Source: Myxocyprinus asiaticus (lineage: Eukaryota > Chordata > Actinopteri > Cypriniformes > Catostomidae). From it: a stretch of DNA of 64,000 bases. This document shows positions 48,601 to 57,542 of this stretch, in pieces. The position numbers and the translations under genes are program-made. The stretch spans positions 35,428,735 through 35,492,734 of the forward strand of contig NC_059368.1 of assembly GCF_019703515.2 (NCBI RefSeq), given 5' to 3'. The notes beneath the pieces are model-generated. The model was not told the origin of the DNA. It ran no database searches and saw nothing but the letters and a program-made list of their open reading frames with translations. Every line of letters starts with the position of its first letter. Positions within the stretch are counted from its first letter, which is position 1.

Positions 48601-49172
48601 AACAAATTGTTCCTTCCATTGTCATGTTTTACCCATACAAAAAGAACCAGTTGTGATATTTCACCTTCAGACTTTCTGGATGTTATACAGCTTTACATTG
48701 TTTTTTGTACATCTATGAATCGAATTTGACCACAAAATATTTCTAGTTTTCTCAAATTTAGCCATAGCCTTAGAGTGGGAAGGAATGGATTTGTTGCAAT
48801 GGATGTTGCACAGAGGCCCATTTTGACTGCTGGGAAAGGCAACAGAGATGAATTTGTGAAATAGACATTTTCCTCAACAAACATTATTTTTGTTCTATGC
48901 CTCATCTCAAACACTTGAACAAAATTTTTATCTTTTTGGTGAATATTAAGGGGTTGCCCAAGAGCATAAAATATTTAAGAAAAATCACGTTAGTACAGAA
49001 TTTTTGCATTATTTTTAATCCGCCTGCATTTGGGAAAAAAAAAACATAAAACATGTATTTTAGATGCAGCAAGTTAGACATACTGTCAAGATAACTTAAA
49101 ATAAGCCTATTATCTGACTGTCTGCGATGCACTGATGCTGACCAGAAATTTTTTTGTGTGCTGACTGCTGAA
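48601..49172. other. RAD51B intron 5, part
   Basis: No recognised feature. A chance RLILSYLDS peptide on the minus strand is discussed under rejected items. Confidence 0.5.
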
Positions 49173-49403
49173 TCAGCAGGAACGTCGGATAGAGCTCTTT
49201 GACATTGTCATGGCATTAGCATCATGACCAAGAGCCTTTGCAACTGCTCCAACAACATATGTGGCACCTCTGCCTGGTAGATTAACTCTGTCTAAAGCTC
49301 CTGCTATATCGGAACATGCAAGAATGTTGACATTGGCTTGATTTGGCTCAGGTTGCAACTTCAAGCCTGGACTGCACACCTTAAACTCGTCATCTGAGAC
49401 AAA
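49173..49403 (-). pseudogene. Fragment resembling an uncharacterised transposon-derived protein
   Basis: An open stretch with the segments VNLPGRGATYVVGAVAKALG and MTMSKSSIRRSC. From memory, this 'D-R-x-x-x-x-S-x-R-x-A-x-x-x-x-x-A-x-x-x-G' pattern with a following 'x-x-S-S-I-R-R' occurs in multi-copy animal proteins thought to be transposon-derived. It is only about 70 residues, lies in RAD51B intron 5 and ends in TGA. The family assignment is tentative. Confidence 0.3.
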
Positions 49404-49558
49404 AGCACAAAGTGAAATCATCAGAATGCTGATAATTTAAATCAGTAATAGTAACAGCCTCAGCATTCATTGATTCTCGTCTTCTGCATATCTGTGTGAA
49501 ATGTTCTAAGACAAAACATAATTTCTCTGCATAATAACAAAATTTGGAGGGGTAACAC

Positions 49559-49689
49559 CTCTCAGCAGAGAATGCAGAGTCGATGTAGATGACTCCGCTG
49601 TCCAGACCTCCCACACTCTTCAGCAGAGTGGCCAACAAACTGAGCATAATACAGAACTGAGTCTTCCCACAGCCTGATGGGCCAGTCAC
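49559..49689 (-). pseudogene. rad51b: RAD51B exon 5 (Walker A) lacking the catalytic Thr-Glu
   Basis: 131 nt with borders ttag|GTG and GAGAG|gtgtta. It encodes VTGPSGCGKTQFCIMLSLLA, an intact Walker A (GPSGCGKT), then GLDSGVIYIDSAFSAER. RAD51-family proteins read IDTE here. The two codons Thr-Glu, including the Glu that activates water for ATP hydrolysis, are missing at the 49578/49579 junction. The human exon is 137 nt, so the loss is exactly 6 nt and in frame. Confidence 0.93.
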
Positions 49690-49777
49690 CTAAAAAAAAG
49701 AAAGGAAGTGTCATTGTTCCTTAAATAGATGCATACAAAATCAACACTCTAAAACAAGTGTAGCCGATGCATTTTAC

Positions 49778-49882
49778 CTCAGTGAGAGCACCTCCTGGCA
49801 GACCTCCCTGAAGTAGTCTGTCCAGTTCAGGAAGTGATGCTGAGAAACACAGCTCACCCTTCTTCCTCCACAAATTCCATGC
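49778..49882 (-). pseudogene. rad51b: RAD51B exon 4
   Basis: 105 nt with borders gtcag|GCA and GAG|gtaaaa. It encodes ELCFSASLPELDRLLQGG and LPGGALTE, leading straight into the Walker A exon in phase 0. It is four codons shorter than human exon 4 but intact in frame. It shows no lesion by itself. Confidence 0.9.
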
Positions 49883-49964
49883 CTGACTTCAAAAACATCA
49901 CCACCAATGAAAGACCTCTATGACTTAATTGTACTTGTTTGATGAGAGAAGTAAAGTGACTTAC

Positions 49965-50046
49965 AGTGGTCACAGCCGGCACACATGCTTTAAAGATGCA
50001 GTCCAGCCAAGCGCATGAGCTCAAGTGGCGTGATGGACAGCAGATC
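49965..50046 (-). pseudogene. rad51b: RAD51B exon 3 with 32-nt deletion
   Basis: Borders ctttag|GAT and ACT|gtaagt are good. It encodes DLLSITPLELMRLAGL, then jumps to FKACVPAVTT in another reading frame. It is 82 nt, compared with 114 nt in human exon 3, so 32 nt are missing just after the helix. The frame is shifted and meets TAA at 49990-49992. Any protein would stop near residue 48. Confidence 0.92.
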
Positions 50047-50278
50047 CTAAAGGTCAGAAAGAATACCCTTGCAAAAAAGTACTGTGGCAATACAAAAGTA
50101 CTGTGATGATATCAAATGGTTATATCATTGTACATTGACATATGTTCCTGAATGATTACCATATTCACATTTGTTATTTACATGATTCTCCAAAGTATTC
50201 CCAACAATATGGTGGCACATGTCCAAAAAACATGGTAAGGGTGCACAATATATAAAAGTGTAAATTGCTTGATCCTAC

Positions 50279-50365
50279 CTGGCAGGTTTCCACTTGATGA
50301 TACTCGAGCCGATCACATAGATCCGCTGAGATGCTGTAACTTCTCCGTAACTTCTTACTGGCCAT
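50279..50365 (-). pseudogene. rad51b: RAD51B exon 2 with start codon
   Basis: Encodes MASKKLRRSYSISADLCDRL and EYHQVETCQ, 29 codons, then the donor CAG|gtagga. It matches the RAD51B N-terminus (MGSKKLKR...ELCDRL...TCQ in human), with one extra codon. The start is fixed by homology. An AG (gagttag) 9 nt upstream of ATG could be the exon's acceptor, as the human start codon is also near the beginning of exon 2. Confidence 0.93.
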
Positions 50366-50511
50366 AGACCCAAAACTAACTCAACGTTAACAGGCTTAAG
50401 TTCAGCATATTTTGTTTGATGGTGAACGCCATGACATTGCAAAACAACACAGCTAATTATCACAACAGCAGATAACACAATTTTGCACAAGGACAACGCA
50501 AATGTCACAAC
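50366..50511 (-). other. Residual RAD51B 5' flank
   Basis: 146 bp between the start codon and DIRS copy C. It is probably intron 1 or 5' UTR. No TATA box or CpG-rich promoter is visible. Confidence 0.5.
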
Positions 50512-51272
50512 TAGCTGAACTGTGTTACGTGGACTAGCATTGCGAGACGGGCAGACCTTTGTGTGTCCTCATAGCCTGTGCATCAGGCTGTCATGTAACC
50601 TCCCCCAACGCTGCTATGAGCGTCGAACAGTCCTTCAGGAAAAAGTCGACTGCCCAACAAATAGGGAAAGGCTAGCCCAGCCGAGGCCTCTTTTCCCTCT
50701 TTTTTTCTCCCCAAAAAGAGTGGAATTTTGTTAACGGACTGGGATCCACGAGTGTCCACATTGCGGGGGGGGGGGGGTTGGTCACTCCCAAGGGGAAGAC
50801 ACGGCAGAGACAACACCCTGCCCAGAGAAGGGGGGTATTTTGAGTGGAAATACGTCACATGGTCTTTACCGAGCCTTGTCGGAAGTATGTCATGTGGAGA
50901 GGTCCCATGGTAGGTCCTACCCAAAGGGGGAGGATTTTCTACAAAGCATGGTGACCGGGGCAGAGGGGCCCCTGCCCAAGGAAGACGCAGTTTACCAACA
51001 GGGAAACGATTTTGCGGAAAATATCACATGGGGTTGCCTTCGGGGGAACCAGCACATTTGGAGCACCTACCTCAGTACAGGGCCTCATTAGCGCACTTAC
51101 TGAGATGGCAGTGAGTTTCTCCGCAAACTCAACTGCCACAGGGCTAAGGAGGAAAGTCATCCAGAGATCACAGTCTGTGAACACTACTGGGAGTCAAGAG
51201 TGCATGTCTTCCCCTCAAGGGAGGGAAAAGACGCTATGCGCAAGCGGTACACCCAGCCAGTTGTCCTGGATC

Positions 51273-52283
51273 TTACCTGCTCGTGCCTGTCACTACTCGG
51301 GACGAGACTGGCTCAACCCGGAGATTGTAGAACCTTGCAAAGGTGTTGGGTGTTGCCCAGCCCACTGTTCTGCAGATGTCTGCCAAAGAGGCGCCACTGG
51401 CCAGGGCCCAGGAGACCGCTACACTCCTGGTAGAGTGGGCTCGTAATCCCGCAGGGGGTGGCACGTCCTGAGCTTGATATGCCATAACGATGGCGTCAAT
51501 GACCCAGTGGGTGATCCTCTGTTTGGAGACAGCACTTCCTTTCCGCTGTCACCCAAAGCAGACAAAGAGCTGCTCGGAGCTTCTAAAGCTCTGCGTACGA
51601 TCCAAATAGATGCGTAAAGCTCGCACCGGACACAGCAATGCAAAGGCTGGTTCTGCCTCCTCCTTGGGCAGTGCTTGCAGGTTCACCACCTGATCCCTAA
51701 AAGGGGTCGTGGGAACCTTGGGCACATAGCCCGGTCTGGGTCTCAGGATCACGTGAGATTAACCCGGACTGAACTCCAGGCACGATTCGCTGACAGAGAA
51801 CGCTTGCAGGTCCCCTAACCTCTTGATGGAAGTGAGCGCAGTCAGGAGGGCAGTCTTCAAAGAGAGTGCCTTAAGCTCAGCTGACTCCAAGGGCTCAAAG
51901 GGAGCTCCCCATAGACCCTGAAGGACTACAGAGATCTCACGGGGAACGAGGCACGGTCTAGAGGGATTCAACCTCCTAGTGCCTCTCAGGAACCTGATGA
52001 TCAAGTCGTGCTTCACGAAGTACTTACCATCTACCTCATCGTGATGAGCCGATATAGCGGCTACATACACCTTCAAGGTGGAGGGGGACAGCCTCCCCTC
52101 CAACCTCTCCTGCAGGAAGGAAAGCACCGATCCGACTGCGCATCTCTGGGGGTCTTCGCGTCGGGAAGAACATAACTTAGTGAACAGACGCCACTTCAAG
52201 GCATACAGGCGCCTCGTAAAGGGAGCCCTAGCCTGAGTGATTGTGTCTACCACCATGGGCAGTAGGCCACTTAAGTCCTCCAC
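51273..52283 (-). pseudogene. DIRS tyrosine recombinase, copy C
   Basis: Full-length order in three frames. 51759-52283 holds the N-terminal domain and the first Arg region (LTSIKRLGDLQAFSVS). 51549-51752 holds PKVPTTPFRDQVVNLQAL and EQLFVCFG. 51273-51485 holds GLRAHSTRSVAVSWA and TPNTFARFYNLRV. Stops at about 51759 and 51549 and a frame change near 51500 break it. All visible catalytic residues (Arg, His-x-x-Arg, Tyr) are kept. Confidence 0.87.
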
Positions 52284-53071
52284 GTCCTGTCCAAGGGCCA
52301 GACGTGGAGATTCCAGAGGTCTGGTCGCGGGTGCCAGATGGTGCCCTGTCCCTGAGAAAGAAGGTCCTTCCTCAGGGGAATTTGTCGGGGGGGGGGGCTG
52401 TCGCGAGGAGCGTGAGATCCGAGAACCATGTCTGGGTGGGCCAGTAGAGTGCTACTAGGATGACTTGCTCCCCATCCTCCCTGACCTTGCACAGGGTCTG
52501 TGCAAGTAGGCTCACTGGGGAAAATGCATACTTGCATAGTCCAGGGGGCCAGCTGTGTGCCAACACGTCTATACTGAGAGGTGCCTCGGTCAGGGCGTAC
52601 CAAAGCGGGCAGTGGGAGGATTCCCAGGAAGCAAACAGGTCTACCTGTGCTCGACCGAATCGACTTCAAATCAGCTGGACCACCTGAGGGTGGAGTCTCC
52701 ACTCTCCCCTGAGGGTAACCTGATGTGACAGCGCATCCGCTGCGGTGTTGAGGTTGCCCGGGATGTGAGTGGCTCGTAGCGACTTGAGGTGCTGCTGCCT
52801 CCAGAGGAGGAGACGGCAGGCGAGTTGTGACATGCAATGGGAGCGTAGACCACCTTGGCGGTTGATGTCAGCTACCGTCGCTGTGTTGTCCATCCAGACC
52901 AACACGCTTGCCCTGGATCACCGGCCGAAACCTCCGCAAGGCGAGCAGTACTGCCAAAAACTCTAGGCAGTTGATGTGCCAACGCAGCCGCGGGCCAGTC
53001 CAAGAGCCAGCGGCTGTGTGCCCATTGCATATGGTGCCCCAGCCTGTCTTGGAGGCATCTGTTGTAACCAC
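52284..53071 (-). pseudogene. DIRS RNase H and linker, copy C
   Basis: 53071-52868 carries TTDASKTGWGTICNGHTAAG and HINCLEFLAVLLALRRF. The frame then shifts by the loss of bases in the 'HVLVRTD' segment, and 52905-52666 continues with DNTATVADINRQGG and RATHIPGNLNTAADALS. The linker to the recombinase follows, with PVSLLAQTLCKVREDGEQ (52372-52566). All RNase H motifs are present across the two frames. Confidence 0.82.
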
Positions 53072-53128
53072 GACGCGCCTGGAGACCTGCTCTAGGGGAA
53101 CCCCTGCCCGTAGAAATGCCAGGTCGGT

Positions 53129-54016
53129 CTAAGGGCTGAAGAGGCGGCGACAGACCGGCGTGATGGTCACGCGATGTGTCCCATGGCACCATGCCCATCT
53201 CGGGACTCGAGTCCGAAGCCAGTGCTGAAGCGGTCTCATATGCATCAACCCGAGTGGTGTGGCCGCCGCTGAGGATGCCATATGCCCCAGGAGCCTCTGA
53301 AAGTGTTTCAGTGGAGCCGCCGTTCTCCTTCTGCATGCCTTCAGACAGTTCAGCACCGACTGTGCGTGCTCGTTTGTGAGGCGCGCTGTCATCGAGACTG
53401 AGTACAACTCCAGACCAAGAAAAGAGATGCTCTGAACCGGGGAGAGCTTGCTCTTTTCCCAGTTGACCCGAAGCCCCAGTCGGCTAAGGTGCCGGAGCAC
53501 GAGGTCCCTGTGTGCGTATAGCAGCTCTCGAGAGTGAGCTAAGATCAGCCAGTCATCGAGATAGTTGAGGATTCAGACACCCACTTCCCTTAGCGGGGCA
53601 AGGGCTGCCTCCGCGACCTTCGTGAAGACGCGAGGGGACAAGGACAGGCCGAAAGGGAGGACTTTGTACTGGTACGCCTGGCCCTCGAAAGCAAACCGCA
53701 GGAAGGGTCTGTGTCAAGGTAGGACCAAGACATGGAAGTACGTGTCCTTCAGGTCTACCGCCGCAAAAAAATCTAGATGTCGGACGCTCGCTAGAATGCA
53801 TTTTTGCATCAGCATCTTGAACGGGAGTCTGTGCAAAGCCCGGTTTAGTACTCGCAGGTCCAAGATTGGTCGCAACCCACCGCCTTTCTTTGGTACAATG
53901 AAGAAAGGGCTATAGCACCCTTTCCTCATCTCGGCTGGAGGGACAGGCTCTATCGAGCCCTTGCTCAGGAGGGTTGCGATCTCCGCACGCAAGGTAGTGG
54001 CGTTCTCACCCTTCAC
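53129..54016 (-). pseudogene. DIRS reverse transcriptase, copy C
   Basis: Starts TLRAEIATLLSKGSIEPVPP in the frame ending 53714, with YSPFFIVPKKGGGLRPILDL and FAAVDLKDTYFHV. A stop follows at the usual 'PRHRPFLRF' site. The next part, YKVLPFGLSLSP with AALAPLREVGV, has a TGA just before ILNYLDDWLIL, which keeps the YLDD active site. The frame at 53129-53500 gives SFLGLELYS and MASSAAATPLGLMHMR. Two nonsense changes disable it. It serves as the reference for the deletion in copy A. Confidence 0.85.
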
Positions 54017-54645
54017 TGAGGTGAAACGGATGCCGCTGAACCTGGGCGGGCACCTGGCAAACTGAATCGCGTAGCCAAGTCAGACAGTCCGGGTCAGCCA
54101 TCGCAACGGGTTTGAAAGCGCGAGCCACGTGTCCAAACTCCGGGCGAGGTGGACCAAGGGGATAATCGTGTCGGATGTACTGGCGGGTTGGGCCTCATGG
54201 CGGGGCGGAGCTCGAGGTGCCACATCGAGGGGACTCGAACCCCATGGCTGTGCTAAGTCGAGGGACATCAAAGCACTTACCTGGCTCCTGCCGCCCACCA
54301 TGAGATTGGCTGAGGAGGGGGGAGGAGGAGTCTCGTCCCTGTGGTCCATCGGCACTAATCCAGTGTGGGGGTATTCGTGCCACAGCTGGGCACCCAGGGG
54401 CAGGAGGTCCGCCACTGGAGCACCAACCCTGGCAAAAAGGACTGTGACGACGGCCGTGCACACCGGACATGTGACCCAGGAAACAAGGAAACTGCTCTTT
54501 TGCTGAACCTTTGGGTACTGCAGCCTCTGGGTCATGCAGCAAAAAAAGAAACAAAAGATTCTTCTCCCGGCCCTCCACTGGGGGATGGAGTGGTCTGTGC
54601 ACCAGCTCCAGAGGAATGGGTCTCCTTGTCCCTGGGTTGCCCGTC
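54017..54645 (-). other. ORF1 to RT spacer of DIRS copy C
   Basis: Poorly conserved. Competing frames on both strands have no domain. Confidence 0.5.
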
Positions 54646-55974
54646 TCAGGGGCGCTTTGAAGCCTTCCTCGGGTTCTTGGCGGCCGGCTGTGAGACGGGT
54701 GGCGTCTGCTTCCTGCGATGGGCTGCACGCCGGGGCCGGGCTATGGGGGTGGGCTGCGGCAGAGCCTCAGATGTTGCTGCAGGGAGACGCCCTTGGTGAT
54801 GAGCAGACAGGGTGTGGGATCTTGAACCGCACTGGGGCAGGATGTGCTTTATAGCCTCCGTCTGCTTCTTCACCGTCGAGAACTGCTGGGCAAAGTCCTC
54901 GACGGTGTCGCCAAACAGGCCAACCTGGGAGATGGGGGTGTCAAGGAACCGTACCTTGTCAGTCTCTCGCATCTCTACCAAGTTGAGCCAGAGGTGGCGC
55001 TCCTGGACCACGAGAGTGGACATCGCCTGTCCGAGAGACCGCAGTGTGTCCTTCGTCGCCCAGAGAGCGAGGTCAGTCTCCGAGCGCAGTTCCTGGATCA
55101 ATCCTGGGTCAGAAATACCCTTGTGCATTTCTTTTAGTGCCTTGGCTTGGTGTACTTGCAGGAGAACCATGGCGTGCAGGGTGGAGGTGGCTTGTCTAGT
55201 GGCACCATAGGCCTTAGCCGTCAGAGACGACATAAACCTACAGGCCTTGGATGGGAGCTTCGGGCACCCGCGCCAGGTGGCGGTGCTCTGAGGACATAAG
55301 TGCGCTTTTTCCACCTGGGGGATCACCGAATACCCCCTGGATGCTCCGCCATCGAGGGTAGCGAGTGCAGGGGAGCTGAAAGATCGGGACCAGGAAGTAA
55401 AAGGTGCCTCCCATGATCTTGTCAGCTCCTCATGCACTTCCGGGAAGAAAGGAACTGGGGTGGGGTGCGGCTGTGGGCCTCCCAAAGGAGGAAGCCCAGT
55501 CGAAGCCTCAGCGTCAGACCGGATAAGCCCGCTCTCCGATGCTATGCTCGATAACTCATCATCTTCTGGGGCGCCAGACAAGATGTCGAACCCGCCCTGA
55601 GACGAGCCGGCGATCTCGCCCGAGAGTCTGATCGGGGCAAGCAAGCGTGCTAGGGAATGGGAGGTCCGTGGGGGGAAACCCGGCATAGGTGGTCCCATTG
55701 AGGTCCCCAAATTGCCCCCAGTGCTAACCGGCACGGCCTCATACCCGTAGGTAGAAGGACCGAGGCGGGGAGCCGCTGGGGTGGCTTGCTTTCTTACAAA
55801 TGCAAGCCGCGACTGCAACGTTGCCATGGTCATGTTCTCGCAATGAGGACATGATCCATCCACGAAGGATGTCTCCACATGAGCAGCGCGCAGACACGTA
55901 AGACAGCGATCGTGGCCATCAGAAGTGGAGAGATAGCGACCGCAACCAGGAATAACACACAAACGGAAAGTCAT
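54646..55974 (-). CDS. DIRS ORF1 (gag-like) protein, copy C
   Basis: 443 codons from MTFRLCVIPGCGRYLS at 55974. The frame is open up to 56085, but the start at 55974 matches copies A and B. It has the same N-terminal Cys/His cluster (CVIPGC, then CLTCL, then CPHCE), a Ser/Pro-rich middle with SIASESGLIRSDAEAS, helical C-terminal segments (LWLNLVEMRETDKVRF, GLFGDTVEDFAQQF) and a basic tail ending RKASKRP. It is collinear with copy A ORF1. No break is seen. Expression is uncertain because the TATA box of this copy is altered. Confidence 0.8.
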   Translation of the reverse strand: MTFRLCVIPGCGRYLSTSDGHDRCLTCLRAAHVETSFVDGSCPHCENMTMATLQSRLAFVRKQATPAAPRLGPSTYGYEAVPVSTGGNLGTSMGPPMPGFPPRTSHSLARLLAPIRLSGEIAGSSQGGFDILSGAPEDDELSSIASESGLIRSDAEASTGLPPLGGPQPHPTPVPFFPEVHEELTRSWEAPFTSWSRSFSSPALATLDGGASRGYSVIPQVEKAHLCPQSTATWRGCPKLPSKACRFMSSLTAKAYGATRQATSTLHAMVLLQVHQAKALKEMHKGISDPGLIQELRSETDLALWATKDTLRSLGQAMSTLVVQERHLWLNLVEMRETDKVRFLDTPISQVGLFGDTVEDFAQQFSTVKKQTEAIKHILPQCGSRSHTLSAHHQGRLPAATSEALPQPTPIARPRRAAHRRKQTPPVSQPAAKNPRKASKRP

Positions 55975-56235
55975 CTTTAAAAAGACGTTCCGTGTGTGCC
56001 GCTCTTTTATGAATGGAAAATATACTCTTTTCAGAATATACTCTTTTTTTTGCTCTGCCGAAGCGCCCAGGGGCGTTCTCTGCACTGCACAGGCACAGAG
56101 GGGGAGAAGCCGCTGAAATGCGCCGTCAAATCCAGCAGTCTTTAGTGAGGTGAGTTCTTTTAAGAGGAATTGTATTCAGTACACTGAATGCAACCACTCG
56201 GCTCTGAAGAGAAAATCTGAATGAGTGGTTGCATA

Positions 56236-56252
56236 CCAGCTCCTTTTGTACC
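56236..56252 (-). promoter_or_regulatory. Mutated TATA region of DIRS copy C
   Basis: Reads gctccttttgtacccg, the reverse complement of cgggtacaaaaggagc, where copies A and B have cgggtataaaaggagc. A single T-to-C change converts TATAAAA to TACAAAA. Confidence 0.55.
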
Positions 56253-56398
56253 CGTATGTCCGGGGGAGTGGCATGCAAATTCCACTCAGCAATTCTCATT
56301 GGCCTTTTTTCAAAAGATCAGAGGTGTTTCAGGCTCCCAAGAGTGACCCCTAGTGTCACTACATCGTCACAACGTCAAGTGAGTGACAGACAGGGAAC

Positions 56399-57049
56399 TG
56401 CAATAGGGTCGCTAAAACCTTCGACCCTCCTCATGGATGGCCCACTTCAGGACTGACTAGCAAGACAAAGACACCACATTTTTAACCAAAGAACCAAACC
56501 ATTCGACCCTCCCAGGGGAAAAAGCAACAACACAACACAAGATAAATACATAAACAAACTCTTAACAATCATCAACATAAATACAAAAAAAAAAACACAT
56601 ACACTATAAACTACTACATCTAACATTAACAATACATTTACTATAAACAGTGATCACTCCTCAACAGAAGGCCTAATTAACCTAGTCCTACATTACCCAC
56701 AATTCCATGATTACTGTATAAAACAGGAAACAGAAAGGCCGCACATTCTCTTAAAACCCACCCCCAGAACCTTGCTGCAGTCATTATCCCAGAGAGAGGT
56801 AAGAAGAAAATCAAACAAACTTCAAATTAATAAAGCAAAAGAAAAACTCTTGTTGTATTTCTTTCTTGCCCAATGTGCACCTTTTGACAACCAAAAAGAC
56901 AACAAGTGCATATAATACAACTTATAACTAAACAGACATATAATGTGGGCATGTAGGATTCATAGGCAACCTATCACATCATCACAAATATTGTCAAAAT
57001 CATTAATTGCTAATTATTATTATGGTTTGAAATAATTGTTTTAAGTGAT
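56399..57049. other. Unassigned AT-rich DNA
   Basis: A-rich stretches near 56585. No gene or complete element. Confidence 0.4.
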
Positions 57050-57299
57050 TGTGATGAGGAGGAGGGCGTGGCTGGGCCGTGAGGACGCACGCCCCGCGCT
57101 TAATTGGCCTAATCAGCCAGGAGGGAGATAAAGAGGAGCTGGGGGTGCCAGTTCGAGAGAGAGAGAGACACACGTGGTCACTGTGTGTGTGTGTGTGTCT
57201 GTGTGTTTATGTTTCTTTAAGTTGATTTATGTCATTAAAGTTATGTTGACTGTTCTGCCAGTTCCCGCCTCCTCCTTGCCCATCTTGAACCACGTTACA
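57050..57299 (+). repeat. LTR, left arm (plus orientation)
   Basis: About 250 bp. It has a TG...CA border pair, a (GT)n tract at 57181-57200 and a 'gtcattaaagttatg' polyadenylation-like region. The downstream primer-binding site fixes its orientation. Confidence 0.75.
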
Positions 57300-57542
57300 C
57301 TAGTGCCGAAACCCGGAAAGGAGGAGGGAGGCGCTGTTGTGGAGTCCTCACCACTGCCGTCCACCGGGGGATGGAGGAGTTGCTGCCGGCCGCCTGGAGT
57401 TGGAGGAATCGCTGCCACCCACCAGGAAGAGGAGGAGCTGTTACTGTCCGCCAGGGGTCGGAGGACTCGCTGCCATCCGGCAGGGGAACGGCGAGGACTC
57501 CACGATAGCGCCTCCCTCCTCCTTTCCGGGTTTTGGCACCAG

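Larger units (their letters stand above)
15885..50365 (-). pseudogene. rad51b: RAD51B-like DNA-repair gene, decayed and split by transposons
   Basis: RAD51B is a RAD51 paralogue of the BCDX2 complex, which assists RAD51 filament formation in homologous recombination. Seven coding exons (2-7 and 9, human numbering) are identifiable on the minus strand. They are in the right order, and most have AG/GT borders and lengths equal or close to the human exons as I recall them (exon 6 is 120 nt and exon 7 is 184 nt in both). Lesions: a 32-nt deletion and frameshift in exon 3, a two-codon deletion in exon 5, TGA in exon 6, TAG, a Walker B change and acceptor loss in exon 7, and TAG in exon 9. Exons 8, 10 and 11 were not located. 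DIRS B lies in intron 5. DIRS A, the Gypsy element and several Tc1 elements lie between exons 7 and 9. A working second copy elsewhere, for example a polyploid homoeologue, is inferred and not seen. Confidence 0.9.
50512..56398 (-). mobile_element. DIRS-type retrotransposon, copy C (5.9 kb, most complete order)
   Basis: Minus-strand order: right terminal repeat (56220-56398), ORF1, spacer, reverse transcriptase, RNase H, tyrosine recombinase, 3' non-coding part. The terminal repeat and hairpin expected beyond 50512 (compare 20765-21126 of copy A) are missing. The element starts abruptly at aactagctgaactgtgttac, so it is truncated at its 3' end. All pol-type genes carry stops or shifts. Confidence 0.9.

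Noticed and set aside
48902..49132. Minus-strand peptide NRLILSYLDS resembling RAD51B exon 9 (RLILQYLDS)
   Set aside because: It lies between exons 5 and 6, out of order, has no splice borders, and a much better exon 9 is at 15885-15987. Chance or repeat-derived.
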